From assembly GCA_024516155.1 (NCBI GenBank), contig JAJJXM010000053.1, positions 372,001 to 436,000 on the forward strand: 64,000 nucleotides of DNA. The letters are read 5' to 3'. The notes under the pieces are model-generated. The model worked only from the letters and a program-made list of their open reading frames with translations, searched no databases and was not told the DNA's origin. Positions within the stretch are counted from its first letter, which is position 1, and the number at the start of each line of letters is the position of its first letter. Source of the DNA: Pyronema omphalodes (Eukaryota; Ascomycota; Pezizomycetes; Pezizales; Pyronemataceae). The position numbers and the translations under genes were made by a program. Below are positions 10,998 through 23,900 of this stretch, one piece after another.

Positions 10998-12103
10998 GAC
11001 TAAACTAGAGCAAAAGCAAGAAAAGTGGAATTCATCTCGTAAAGCTGTAACTTAGCAAATGTATTGAGAAGAAATCTCATTCAACGGTTACACCAAGACG
11101 AAACTCCATATATAGAATCATATACTATAGTCTCAACCGTGGCACACTTTTGCCAAAATGACTCCCGTGCATGCATGCTGTACGTACACTTCTTAAAGTG
11201 AATGAGCTGAATGAATGAGATTTTACCGAAAATCTAATTAGCACTCCGATTGGATCTGAGATTTCCGATATGGCTTGTAGCACACTGCGCACAGCTCAAA
11301 TGCTGCAGACCCGAATTTGCGACTCCGCGCTCGAGCGCTTCGGACCATGTGTAAATAATCCGGGGGTACAATTCTCGGCTCACATGATAGGTAGGTTAAG
11401 GAATATCTAAAGACATGTTATGCAGCTAAGAAGCTTGCGAATTCACGTACCTATTACATAGTATAGTAAATCTGCATCACACGTTTTCTCCAGCTACCCC
11501 CCCCCCCCCCCCCATTTTCGTTACTCCAAGCTTGATTCTACCGAATCTGCGGCTCTATGCCTTGATTTCCACTCTCTTAATATATTTTTTTTTTCATATT
11601 TTTGCGCTGATTTCATCTATCCCATCTGTATTTCATTTAGCTCTCATTCTAGCGTTTATGTCTTTTACGATGAATTGCCTTCGGATTTTCTGATAGATCG
11701 ATATTATCAAGCCAAACTTAATACAGAGCTAACGTGTGTACATTGTGTCTATATATAGCTTGGGCCTCAGCATTGATGATTCAATGGGAACAAGTTACTA
11801 CATACATACATCTTACCAAACTGCGCTTACCGCGGGTATCTTCTGATGTACCAGCATCGTTTTATAATTCATCAACCTCTTAGACTGTGCTGCTTCAATA
11901 ATCAATCCTAATTTTTGGAGAAGTACATTACACTTCTGTCTATTATATTTACTCTTGTCGATTGGAAGATAGTTAGCTGCTTGTGTGCTACACAATGAAG
12001 CATACAAAGGATATGATCATCGAAGGATCGTTGGAAGGGGGTTTTAAAGGGGCTCTTGAAGAGGGGTTTAAACAGGCTGTTAAAGAGTGGTGATTTATTA
12101 ATC

Positions 12104-12157
12104 ATTTATTTATTGAATCATACGCTGTCCGAGGCCTAAAAGGCTGATACAGGAAAA
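12104..12157 (-). mobile_element. Short retro-insert tail, relative of 60899-60950
   Basis: Shares ATTTATTTATTGAATCATACGC and GAGGCCTAAAAGGC...CAGGAAA with the copy at 60899-60950, whose target duplication shows it is a retro-insert. Read on the minus strand it ends in an (AAAT)-like tail preceded by a GGCC/GGCC-type hairpin. No target duplication was recognisable here. Confidence 0.6.
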
Positions 12158-12204
12158 AACAACAAGGTTTAACTCAGTTAGTCAGAGCGTGGTGAAAAAA
12201 GGAT

Positions 12205-12547
12205 AGCGATGTCGTTGATGTTGATATTGCTATAAATCGCGTGTTACTCTTGTTATATAGACCGAATTCACGTCGGTATAAGTCCGTAAGTATACGAATC
12301 CCCCATTCACTATCCACAGTCGCGGTTACTGCAGCTTTTGATACGGGTTGTATTTTTTTGTCAATGGAAACTGTTATCGTTGATATTAAACGTGGTGGGA
12401 GGAAACAGTTTATATGGATTTTTTTGGTGGTTTTTTTTGAGCTGGCTACGAAGGAATTTTTAAGATCCTGTCTGATATTTTTGAAGTTGTTGGAATTTGT
12501 GGAAATTCGTGGGAGTTCCTGGGCAATCGGGAAAAAAGGGTCGACTG
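12205..12547. mobile_element. Possible eroded pogo/Fot1-like element
   Basis: The right edge is GGGTCGACTGTA, the inverse of the CAGTCGAC tip of the element at 62863-63228. The left part holds GTTATATAGACCGAATT and GGTATAAGTCCG, similar in style to pogo termini. The left terminus cannot be defined, so this is tentative. Confidence 0.3.
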
Positions 12548-13704
12548 TATTTTAAATGGCCCGCACCAGGGTACTGTGTCAGAAGATTCCTAGAATATAC
12601 CTAGTGGTTCTGTTTCATAAGGTGTCACTCGGAAGGTTTTGTCATTTTTTGGGAGGTTGGGATTGGGATTGCGGGATTGGGGGTTGTGGGGAAACATTTC
12701 TTCATTGAGACGGCTGGGATAGCTAGGATGGCTGTGATTGTGATTTGGTGATTTATCAATTCTCTGATCCTTTACAGATTTCAGCATTCACCAGACTACA
12801 GACTACAAGCGACAATGTTCAAAAATCAAAAATCAACCTCCAAAGCTTATATATTTTCGACTATATCGATAGGGCACATCAGCATATCAATGAGCCTTCC
12901 TTATCAATCTACCAAGAACTCCAGTGCCGACGGAGCGAAAAATCTACTCCGCCGCGTAACCCCCCCCCCCCCCCCCCCTTGATGTCCCTAATTACCCCCG
13001 GAAAATCCTCGGAAAATCCTCGGAAAATCCTCAAACAAGAGTTCGCTATGTATAATATACATTTCACAATTCAATACCAGACATTTTCAACGACCAGGAC
13101 CAGGAAACAAGGACTTCGACACAACTCCGGAGGTTTCTTGGGTTGGAGAGTTCTGTGATAGCTTGGTTTGAGTATGATTTTGAAAGGATATTTGCTGCGA
13201 TATGGAAGTTAGTGGTGGCGTTTGTAGTTGTATGCGGGATAAAAGCTGGGTAAAGTGATATATATATATATATATATATATAACTGAGCGCCGGACTTAC
13301 TCTTGTGCCTGGGTACTATATTGGAAAACGCATAGCGAGTCTTTTTGAGAATATGGATTGGTTTGGAGTTCTGGCTTCATTTGCTGTGTACCGGGTTAAC
13401 TGTAGTGGATATATAATTTGGGTGTTGTGTAATATGGCTTTATGGGTGGTATTTAGCATTCTTATCATCGATTGTAGATGGCCCAAAAAACGATTCTATC
13501 GTAAATCAAAATGGAAAAGGGATATTTTTTTAGAGTATTGCGTAAGGTAAATATAAGTTTACTTCTTTGTCAAGTACCAAGTAATTCCCAGCCCTATCGC
13601 CGCACCCGGCTATCCCCCACAATCAGCTAAATCCAACCAAAGAAAAAAACACAACACATTACAACAAAAAACACCAACTCAAAAACACCATCACTGTGAT
13701 AACC

Positions 13705-14713
13705 TTAACCACAGCTTCCTCCGGCACATCCTGCATTATCCCTCCTAATCTGCGACACACCCCCAAGCTTCCTCCCCCCCGGTCCTCCAGGTCCTCCAGG
13801 CCCAGACCCACCCCCATTACCACTCATACTCCCATCCCCAGTCCTATAACTACTCCTCTCCGCAGCTCCTCTAGCATCAATAGCAAATAAACTCACAAGA
13901 TACAACGCCATAAACCGGATTAAAGTGTCTACCCAATTTCCTGCGGCGATTCTAGGAGGCTTGCGTCCCATGGTTCCGTCCTTGACGTAGCCACCTACGG
14001 GCGCGGATCCGAGCTTTTGTCCACCAGTTGAGGCATACGCGGATTTGGAGACTCCGGTACAGTGCTTTTCGACGGCGTTGGTGAGGGCGCGGGAATCGGC
14101 CCCTTGGATACGGGCGGCTTCTTTGTTGTTGACGAGGATAATGAAGGTCGGCATGCTGGGTATGTTAGCCAGAGATACAACCAAGTCCTAACTCCTTAAA
14201 ACTCCGAGGTACTGATGAAGTCTGTTGGGACTCGACAAATATCTGACAAGGTCCGATGGGGCCGACGGCATTTGCCAGTTCGACAGTCTTCAACGATCTT
14301 TAACTGTCTTCAACGGTCTTTGACAAGCTCCGACAGCATCCTCCGGGGTTCCGTGACTTACGCTCTAACTTCATACTGCTGAGCAATGGTCTGCGCCTGG
14401 TCTACATCGACCTTCACAAATGCAACCTTTCCAGGCGCAGCATACTTATTTGCGAGGGCTTCGAAAGTAGGCGCAATAACCCGGCAAGGTCCGCACCAAG
14501 TTGCGTGAACTATTTAGCTATCAGCATCCCGAACTCTATCGTGTCTCTATATCCGTCGGGGTCTTTCGGCTGAACTTTAGTTCAAGCTTCCGAGATGGCG
14601 AGGGGAAGAGGGAAGAAGAGGAGAAGGTGCATACAGTCGATAACCACAACCGAGTTCTTGACAGCGAGTCCAGAAAGCTGGAGAGGAGAGGTAACGTGCG
14701 TATATTTCGACAT
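13705..14713 (-). CDS. Thioredoxin with C-terminal membrane helix and Gly-rich Cys tail
   Basis: Three exons on the minus strand: 14635-14713, 14362-14509 and 13705-14155. Introns are 125 nt (14510-14634) and 206 nt (14156-14361; donor GTAAGT, branch CTAAC, acceptor CAG). The product is 225 aa. Residues 1-106 are a complete thioredoxin: [14 protein letters not shown] with the redox pair at 32/35, and cis-proline P78 in RAMPTF. A hydrophobic helix at about 151-168 follows, then a Gly-rich stretch (187-203), GGRKLGG, and the terminal CAGGSCG. The tail resembles the SelK/SelG family layout (membrane helix, basic/Gly-rich segment, terminal GGU or GGC). Ordinary thioredoxins are about 105 aa. This would place a disulfide reductase on a membrane, possibly the ER; that is inference. 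The start is the first ATG of the exon whose splice restores IDF-HATW. It is divergent from LRP1, 278 bp away. Confidence 0.85.
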
Positions 14714-14991
14714 GTTCGTAGTTGGTGATAAGGTCCAGGTACAGTAGAGGTAAAGTGGCTTTAGGGTGGTTTCTATCCATACATAGGCGTCAACACCCTG
14801 GACGTGACACAGACAGGGATGTTGAACGCGCACGCCGCTGAGGCGGGCGCCTAAGCTAGGTTTTAGAAAGAAATTCGCGATTGCGACGTCGGCGTTGTCA
14901 CGTCTTCGCATCAACGCCGCGACAACACCTGCAACCACCATACACCATTAAAGAACCACACTGCCACTGTTACTATACACGAATCAGCAAG
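14714..14991. promoter_or_regulatory. Shared divergent promoter, thioredoxin / LRP1
   Basis: This 278-bp gap separates the two start codons. It contains GCGACGTCGGCG and GTCACGTC (CRE/ATF-like cores near 14881-14900) and GGACGTGACAC near 14798. An AC-rich leader precedes the LRP1 start. The single gap must serve both genes, so co-regulation is plausible. Confidence 0.45.
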
Positions 14992-15630
14992 ATGGTACAT
15001 CCTTTGGACCAGCTCGAAGATATCGATGAGCTCCTCGACACCTTAACAGAACGACTTCAACCTCTGATTAAAACCCCAATTCACGATCATGCCAACAAGC
15101 TTCCTGTCGCCGATAAGGCAAGACTATATGTTCTCACCACCTATGCGCTTCAGTCGTTACTATTCTGTTCGTCTCCTGCTCTATTACTGTCGACACAGAT
15201 ATCCTTTGGCTCCAACTAACTAACATGCCTTTGTTAAATAGCATACCTCCGTCTCCAAGGCGTTTCTACTAAAGACCACCCCGTCATGCGCGAAATCACA
15301 CGAGTAAAGCAATACATGGATAAGATCAAGAGCGCTACGCCCGCACCCGCACCCATGAAACTAGATCAAGCCGCAGCAGGCCGGTTTATTAAGGCAGCAC
15401 TGGCGGGTAATGATGAGTATGATGCCGAGAGGGCTGCGAGGGAGGAGGCTAGTAAGGCTGCTGCGTTGGAGAAGTTGAAGGCGTTGGATAAGAAAACGGC
15501 TAGTGGGGATGTTGCAAAGGAGGAGAGTAAAAAGGAGAAGAAGGCACGGAAAGTGAAGGATAAGGTGGGGGAGAGGAGGAAGGAGAGGAAGGAGGGAAGA
15601 AAGGAGACGAGAGCGAAGAATAAGGCGTAA
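14992..15630 (+). CDS. LRP1: Exosome cofactor LRP1/RRP47 (C1D family)
   Basis: Exons 14992-15166 and 15242-15630 are joined over a 75-nt intron (donor GTTCGT, branch CTAAC, acceptor TAG at 15241), giving 187 aa. The splice restores LQSLLFSYLRLQGV, the conserved core of the Sas10/Utp3/C1D domain (about residues 5-95, with LPVADKARLYVLTTYAL before it and HPVMREITRVKQYMDKI after it). The C-terminal third is a Lys/Arg/Glu-rich tail ending RAKNKA, typical of yeast Lrp1. In yeast this protein binds Rrp6 and structured RNA in the nuclear exosome and helps process snoRNA and 5.8S rRNA. The donor is weak (GTTCGT), but any other choice breaks the family motif. It is transcribed away from the thioredoxin gene. 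Confidence 0.9.
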
Positions 15631-17351
15631 TGGGTTTTTTTGCTGGGTTTGATAATTCTTGTTATGGGTATTGTTTTTTTTTTTTGCAAATAAAAAGTAT
15701 GGGCTGGTTTTGATGTAGGGGTTGGAACGCTGTGGGTGAAGTTAGGGTTTATCATGGGTATGGGTCTGTACGATTCATTTAGATATGGTTTTACAACTTA
15801 GTAAAGTAAAGTTCTTACAAATTCCCGATTAAAATCTCAATGAACAGGTTGATGTCAGTGTGGGCAATTTACGCGTGTCAAGCGTGTTGGTCAGCGCCAT
15901 TGCGTGCCCTGTGCTGCCTAGTGAGTGCGACTACACCCCACATTCCAAACCACCCATCATTGGGTAAGTACTGGGCCAACTACAACACTCTAGTACAAAG
16001 CAAGACAATAATCATCTCGAAAAAAGTTCCATTCCAAGTACCCGTATGTTGAAAATAATCCGAAAAGTAGATCAATGCATCTAGCACGCAATTATTTTCG
16101 CAGTCAAAACAATCATTGAAATAAACTTGAACTTGAGTCTTCAGCATCTGAAGTGAACCAACAGTGTGGTCGACGATGTCTGTGGTTGAATTTGGAGTCT
16201 AAAAGTTCCCAGGCACCGCTTGATATTCAGTTTCTTCGGGGCCTTATTCTACAGTCGTAGATGTGATCATGCCGTGTATGACAGGGTGTGAAGAGTACAG
16301 CTTCACTGAAGCACCTGTCAGTGGCCTGAATTTCATGAAATGACGAATCTTGGAAGCATTCAGACTGGGAGAACTATTATAGGGGAATCTACATGGAGAT
16401 CGCTAATGGTGAATAATCGATTTGATTACGAATGAACTCTTTTCCACGTATGGCTTGCTCTGTTCGTCTTGCTCGCTGTGTTTTGCAACTATCCACTTGA
16501 ACCGACGCAAGAAGTGACGCTGTATCAAGATTCACCTTTGATAAACTACGATTTCCTTGAGACACAGCTTGATAACCCTGTGACAACCAGTTTCTGGTGA
16601 GTGATCGAACCGTCAAGTATGGTGGAGGATTTCCGGTAGAGGCTATATCAATGCCCTTGTTATTGCGTTTTGCAGCGGAATTCCACTCTGAATCATTCCG
16701 AATATTTCATCTTGATTGAAACTGCTCATGGCCCTATTAGCCCATGTAATTCAAGAGTTGAAATTCTTCAATCGACTCAATTTCCAGAGATTCTCATGAG
16801 TCCGTTACCTCGAATTTCGATGTTGGACTTTATGGAGGGTTGATTTCCTCATTTTTGACGATGGGGAATTCAAGGTCCTTGATATATTATCTGTGATACT
16901 CGGAGCCACTGGGTCGTATGTACGCCATATTTCTGTACTGAATCTTTGATGGTCGGCGACGGTGACTAATTCGACCAATGGCATGGCATCTGTTTCAGCC
17001 CCTACGCTGGTTTTCGGACCTGATGAACAATTCCTTCGGTTGATATTGTCACTCTATTCAACTCTAAGCTGATGAAAAGTAAATCTACCAAAATGGCCAA
17101 GTAACATGGATACCGCCTCTGTATAAATACCAGTTTTATTCCACTGCATCTTCCCAATCTTATCATCCACCTCCATCTTCCATTGAACAGGACCTCACAC
17201 TATCTCGCTCGACGCAAGAATTACGACAGTGGTATATTCTCTAAATGATTTTACTGGGGTTTTACTGGGGGTGTTGTTACTAATAATAATGGCGTAATAG
17301 ACATTCAATCCCCTCGGCGCAACAACATCGATCATCAGAAGCTCGCCCGGC
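15631..17351. other. Gene-free spacer
   Basis: About 1.7 kb with no supportable gene, RNA or repeat. A TATAAATA element at 17122-17129 and a CT-rich leader precede the next gene. Confidence 0.6.
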
Positions 17352-17939
17352 ATGGCACCTACCAGACGTCCACCTGCCGCCCCTGTCACCCCCAGAGCAC
17401 GAGAAATCATTGTGATTAGCGACGACGAATCCCCAGTCTCAGACAAAAGCACTCCGTCCCCGCAACCATTTATGCAAGCCTCACCCGATAGCACTCCGCC
17501 CCTGGAATCACATAGACAATTATCACCGAAGCAACCTGTCTCTGATAGACACTGGTACTCTATTTACGGTGACTACGAGACCCGCGGAGGTGCTCTTTAC
17601 TGGAATTGCAAGGCTACTCGTACCTGTAGTTGGACCTCTAAATGCAATGGTTCTGTCCAGAACCATATGGCTCGCTGCCATAACTTAGGTTCCATCAATT
17701 CCGGCCAGGCTATCTTTGGATTGCTCCATCACTATGGAACACTTGGTACTGCAAGTGATTCTGGTAAAGATGCATGGTTCTGGGTTTGCAATCACCCTGA
17801 CTGTAATCATAACTACGAGATTACTTACAAGTACCGTAAGCAGTGGCACAGCCGTGCACCGATTCTCACTGGGACCATGCGTATCAAGGAGCACTTGGAA
17901 GACAGCCACAAAATCTACTTGAAAGTCCCACCATCTTGA
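17352..17939 (+). CDS. BED-like double zinc-finger protein with SUMO-interacting motif
   Basis: A single exon of 195 aa. Residues 19-26 read IIVISDDE, a textbook SUMO-interacting motif (hydrophobic core followed by acidic residues). A Ser/Pro-rich linker follows. Two Cys/His modules are then visible: one at about 82-110 (YWNCKATRTC, then H105 and H110), and one at about 142-186 (FWVCNHPDCNH, then H181 and H186). The aromatic-C-x(n)-C-x(n)-H-x4/5-H pattern is that of BED-type fingers, known in hAT transposases and in host DNA-binding proteins derived from them. No catalytic transposase part is present. The gene may be a domesticated fragment acting at SUMOylated chromatin, which is inference. 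A TATAAATA box lies about 225 bp upstream. Confidence 0.65.
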   Translation: MAPTRRPPAAPVTPRAREIIVISDDESPVSDKSTPSPQPFMQASPDSTPPLESHRQLSPKQPVSDRHWYSIYGDYETRGGALYWNCKATRTCSWTSKCNGSVQNHMARCHNLGSINSGQAIFGLLHHYGTLGTASDSGKDAWFWVCNHPDCNHNYEITYKYRKQWHSRAPILTGTMRIKEHLEDSHKIYLKVPPS

Positions 17940-20900
17940 ATTTCTAACAAAAGACAGTTGATCGGCAAATATGTGCAGCGAGTATCGGTGCCATATCTCT
18001 CGGCGAAACATGGTCTTTAATACTATGCCCTTTCTTATTTGAGTATTTATTGAGAAATTGGAGGATAGAAATACTTTTATATCATTGGGATTGTTACTTA
18101 TGCTTTTACACATCATTTTACATAACATCTTGACTCTTCATTATCTGCATTTACTATTGGGAAGGAACCTTTGGAACATGTTTCTTAAAAGTCTTGATGA
18201 GATAACTGTTATTAAGTCTATTTACTTCTTGTTATTAGTTTTCTTTTTCTCTTTCTACAATTCAAGCCCTCTTTCCAATTCTTCGTGTTTCTCTTCCTCA
18301 TAGTGATTGATTTTCATAATGTCTTGCTCTGAGATCGTTTTGATACGAAAACCTAAACATCTGGCAAATACTCCATATTTCATCATGCGCCTCCCATTCC
18401 ATCATAAGTCAGAGTTTTTAATACAATAGCATACCAGCCCTCATAGATCAGTAATTGTAAATCGTAATGGTATGTATCACAATCCCATGTTGATCGTGTG
18501 TATCGAAGAAATGTTGAACCATCTTCGACATTTCGATCCATCATCTTCGTCATAATGTGACTCTTATAGCATCTAAGAGAGTGCAATACTTCATTCAAGT
18601 AGCACTTGTTGAAGACTTCCTCGGTGGAAGAACATTCTGCCAAATAGAATCTGAGGTAAAGCGCCATAGTCATACGAGGAGTTTAAGGAAATGGAATGGG
18701 AGCTGGGACTATAAGAACACAGTTTCTTGCTATTATTCTAAATAACGCATCTAGGAATGCATTCTGCACAATGTATAATACGTAGAACCATACCGTATCT
18801 TCACTGTATACACCAAGCTGAGAACCTATAACCGTTGCATCATGAACATTCGTAACTCATTCGCAAATCCTGCGGGGCTGCGACTTTCACTCAGCTGGCG
18901 AACACAAGATGTATTGATAATAATCTCGTGCTATTGGTGTAAATTAAAGTATGATGCATCATCTAGATATCCATCTGTGCCAACCCAGTTGTACACTCCA
19001 TAAAAGATCCGCCGCCCAGACCACCTCGCGATTCCGGTCGACGCCCGGTCTGTCTTGAAACACCAGCAGGGTTCAAATCATGATGCTTAGCAGCTAGTGC
19101 AGCATCGGTGGTTCCATTTACCCACATTTTTGGAGGAATCTGAAGCACCTGGGGCTTCCTTGCTGTTTGACGTAAATAAAAAGTCCTTCGAGTTATTCGT
19201 TTTAATTAGTCATGATTCTTTACGCTACAGTTGTCAACTTTGGTTGAAATCTGGAGCTGGGATGTGTCTGTATGGCGACTAACTCGGTGCAGAAAGCTGT
19301 TGTAGAAATACTTGATAAATATCTGTATAATTAATGGGAATGCGAAGATAATGCAGTTATAGAGGCATATGTTAGTTGTTCAGATATCGCTTCGCAACCT
19401 CTCGATCGTAATATCTTCAGTTTCAGCAGAGCACCAGTGACTAATCTAGTTTCATCTACTCTTGATTACACTACTAGGTTATATGGCTTATGTCAATGCT
19501 CTACGATTTCAACGCCTCACGTACCCCTGTGAATTTTTTTGAGGATGGATAAAAACGAGTGATCGATAATGAATGCATGTGGTAATTCCAATTATCACCG
19601 CTGTGTTTCAACCAGAAATCTTGGTTCTAAACTTGATCAAACATGCCACCAGTTGACCCATAAACGTTATTGACTGTGTCATGTTTACCCCCGTCCCTTC
19701 CCCGCACCATCCCCCGGACTCCGCATACGTCACCTCATTAAATTCATCAGAATCACCACCCACAGAAAACGCCTGAAAACCTCCGAATTTCAAGCATCTT
19801 GATGCCGTGTTTAGGCTTGAACAACGAGGAAAGCCCTCAAATACTATCACAATCCAGGTAGTGAAAAAGTCAATCCTGCTATTGATATAGTGCAGCCAGG
19901 TATTGGCCACTGTGCCCGAGAAGTTGACAACCAAGGATTATCTACCAGATACACTTATGTTCAGAAAAAAACATCCCCTTCCTTTCCCGCACCCGCCACC
20001 CCTCGAGACGGCAATTGAAAGTCCACAGCACACTAGACCTATTAAAAAAAAAATCAAAAAACAACCATCACTGTTACACTCAGTGAATGGTATATACTGT
20101 GACATCTAGGGTTAACCGTTGAACGCATGATGTAGATGATTCTATGTATGCGGGATTTGACAGAAGGTGCTAGGAAGGTGGATTTATCTAGGGTTGGGAA
20201 GGTGTAGTTATGTGCTTTCTTTCTTGTGCAACAGTGGGGTTTTGGTGGGATGTGGGGAGGATGTGGAAGTTTGTATGGATGTGGCTGTAGGTTTTGTTTA
20301 CTGGGGTTTGCTAGATGGTTAGATAAAAAGCTATCTTTGTTTAGACTTAAATGGGTTTGCTAATACCGGTAGACGGACTGATTTTGTTTAGCTTGGGAGA
20401 TATCGATTTCGTAAAAAGAAGAATGAAAAAAAAGGCCTTGATGTTTTTTCTGGAGATAAATCTTATCCCAGCAAATGATTCCTAGATATTAATGATCTGA
20501 CATGACATGAACCGGTGTCAATATTCAAGTAATTGTTTTGCGAAGAAAGATTGATAGATTGTCTTACAACTTGTGTTTCCGTAACCATAGCCCATAACCT
20601 ATGACCCATAACCAGTAGTCTAGGTGACACAAACACAACGGCGTCAAGAATTCATGCAGAACGCAGGCCGGTCGCAGCCTGCGGGAATAATGTTCATATT
20701 TCGTTTGGGTAGTTGTTTGGTAGGGTATAATATAATATATACCCTACGATTAAGCTTTTGAGGTAGGTTACGTATCTCTACCTGTAGGTATCACTTTCCC
20801 ATATACATATGGACATTGGCTCCATATCCGTTCTCGTTAATTAAGCTTAATTTTTTGCTCCTCGACAGAACAAGGGTTAACCCTAGCCTCCTAGATGGCT

Positions 20901-23900
20901 GATGCTTAGGTTCCCGGTCTCTCAGCTTCCCAGCTGCCTAGCACAACTAAAGTCAAGCTTGGTTGCATATTGTGGGGAGTTACATATACATATACATATA
21001 CCGACAGTACATATAACTGCACTTACCCCGCAGTATTGACCGTTTTTGATTCCGATGGATAGATAGTTTAGCTAGATCCAGACGTTAAGCTATACCGGTG
21101 TATGATGATGGTTCATGCAAGGAGAACCTTTGACCTGGTAACCGATTTCGAATTGGTTACCGGTTTAACAATCCTCGTTGAAAAAGAATTTAGTTTTTTA
21201 CATACAGGTGTCATACACCGGCTTGATACTTTTGATCCTGGTTTTGCGTTGGGTTTGGTAGGGTTCTAACTTCGGGGATTTGAAACATGCTAAAACAAAT
21301 TGTCTCGTGATGATTCAACGGGTGTTAACTTCTGAACTGGTTCATCCGATGAGATGCCTGGGTACCTATAAGGGATCTCAAAAAGCTAGGGATTCATGTT
21401 ATGACTTTGAAAAATTATTGCTCAGGCAGACTGCAGTTAACTTATCTTGTGTTTTTTTTTTCAAGACCGAATCCGTCGTGGTAATAAGGTGAGACAATTG
21501 AAAGGTTAGACGTTAACATGTTGGTACATCGCTTTTGAGTCGCTGCACATAGCCTTCTTAAGCTGTGAACACATGATGATTATTTCTCCGTTACATACCC
21601 GTTTCTTGGCGATATCTGAGTCTTGAAATGGTAGGGAGAAACATTTCTAGATTCTTCTGCATGATGTTCAGCTACATGTAGTTGTTGCAAGATAAAGTTT
21701 AAGATGTTCTCGGTATGCATTTATTGTTTTATTATTGCATTATTTTATTGTTTTCCGACCATGCTTTTTTCTGAATTAGGGAGGGGATTGTGCTGTGGGG
21801 TGATGAATTCGGAAAAGGTGTACAATCTTTCTGCAGGATTCTGTGTATGTAGAAGCGTAGGACATAACCGTACCCTGTAACGAACCGTTTTCCATACTCT
21901 GTAGTTAAACGGTATCGTATACAATACTCGGTACATAATATCAACGCGCAATATAGAGAAGCAAACGAATTATCCCCCGTCTAGTGGTCCTTTACATCTC
22001 TGCATTTGTGCAACTCTATAAAACAGCTGCCGACCAATCTAATAACCCCGAGAAATATTACCCTAGGAACCAGGAACCAGGAACTCGGCCCGAGATATGG
22101 CTCCTCCGATATCGGGTATCTATCCCCATAGCACCCAGAATTAATTCCACCAACATCAAATTACACATCCAGTCTACTTTATCCTACTCTTAATCCTCGC
22201 CTCTTAAATGCATCGAAAACCATTAACTAAACAAGCCCAATCAAATCCCCACCCTGTAAACCATCTAGTTCACGCACCATACCATATTCTCAATCCCGAA
22301 AACCTGGCTGAAAGCCCGCCACATCACATACAATCCCAGGTTATTCCGCCATCATATTCCGCCATCATATTCCGCCGTACGTATGTAAAACCCAAATCGC
22401 CCCAATCAACAGGCTGAGGCGTCCGGTCTGAGCCAGTGCAGTGAGCCAGGTATGTATGTTGCCATAATCAATACTTCGATTTACTTCAATACTTCAATAC
22501 TACACCTCTCTCTTGCACTGAAACATGGAAGAAACCTGGTCCTCAGTTCCCATATCTGCAATATGCAAGCCTTTTTGAAATGCTTGTAAGCGGTACATAG
22601 CATGTAGTACATACTTGGGCCCGGGTGCATGTGAGAGATATACTTTCGGAGACAATGTGCATATGTTACGACCACATAGACCATATCGTTTGCAGGACGA
22701 GATACTTATGGATCCTTGGGGAGAATAAAAGAATAAATTGGCATGTATGTATGTATATGTATGGAGATAAAGTGGATATGTCATGTCTATGGTAATTTTA
22801 CTGGGCTTCTGTGGTCTCTACCCCTCTGCAAGCAGGAAATGGGGTCTCTAGAGTCTGTAGGGTAGGTGCTGTGTATTCTTGTAGCAGGATAGAAAATATC
22901 TAAGGCAATACTCTGGGATATTTGGGGGTTAGGTATTTGAATATGGGATATTTCGGTATAAACTTCCCGAGCTCCCAGGGTTCCCCGGGACCCCTATAGG
23001 CTACAATACCTTGTATGAAAACAATATTCTCTCTCGTGCACAGCATTTCTGCTCAAAAATTATCTATGGCTTAAATTCTAGCCCCTTAAGTTCCCTGAAG
23101 TCCCGGGTCTTTAGCAAAGGCTTGACATCCTTGGTGCTGATGATCATTCTTATGCTTGAACACTCTACGTACGCTATATGTATGCTATATGCATGTACGC
23201 TGTATGCACATAAAAACCACACATCAGAAACAACATATGTTATGCACTCGCACACATAACTATCACCGAATCACCATGCATCCTATTGCTGCATAAATCC
23301 TCCTGCAAAAAAAAACGCCCGAAAATTATACCCTGGATGTGTATACGCCACACTATATTTTCAGCAGTCATATTATGGAGCCCTGTGAAGCCTTGTGAAG
23401 CCCGGGGAGGCCCAGATATCCCATGTAGCCCATGTAGCTCATGTAGCCCGAGGAGCCCGAAAAGCCCGAACAACTCAAGAATCCTATACCGACCAAGGAT
23501 GTAGCCCAGATATCCCCAGTACCCAGGGATCCAGAACCATATGCAGCCGTACCTCACGCCGCAAGGATACATATGACGGGTCGACCGTCGTTTACTAGGT
23601 ATGTATGTATCGGCAAGCTGTATAGCCCAGCCGTGCACCGACGACGCCGTATGAATGCATCCACTGGGCCGATATGCTATGCATTCTCTACATACCAGCT
23701 CACCAGGGCCAGGGCTTGGGTAAAAGCCTCCTACATATTTTTCTGTTCGGCTATGCCTTGGGTTGTATATATGGCTGGTATGGTATATACGCCGCCTATG
23801 TATGTATACACGGCTCCTAGGTACATATTTTACATATGCAAAGGCTAACCTACTACCACACCCCCCCCCCCCCCCTAAACCCTCCCTCTACTTCCTGCAG

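Larger units (their letters stand above)
10998..13704. other. Gene-free spacer with decayed repeats
   Basis: No supportable gene. Visible items are C-runs at 11497-11513 and 12960-12978, a (TA)n array near 13258-13282, a LINE-tail-like fragment at 12104-12157 and a possible eroded pogo-type element near 12205-12547. GGAAAATCCTC is repeated three times near 13000-13030. Confidence 0.6.

Noticed and set aside
13705..14184. A stand-alone 159-aa protein on the minus strand
   Set aside because: It starts inside a thioredoxin fold. Splicing to upstream exons supplies the missing strand and WCGPC.
19608..19934. 108-aa minus-strand frame beginning MVVNFSGTVANTW
   Set aside because: Looks somewhat protein-like but has no recognisable family, no supporting splice sites, and lies in gene-poor DNA. 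Not enough evidence.
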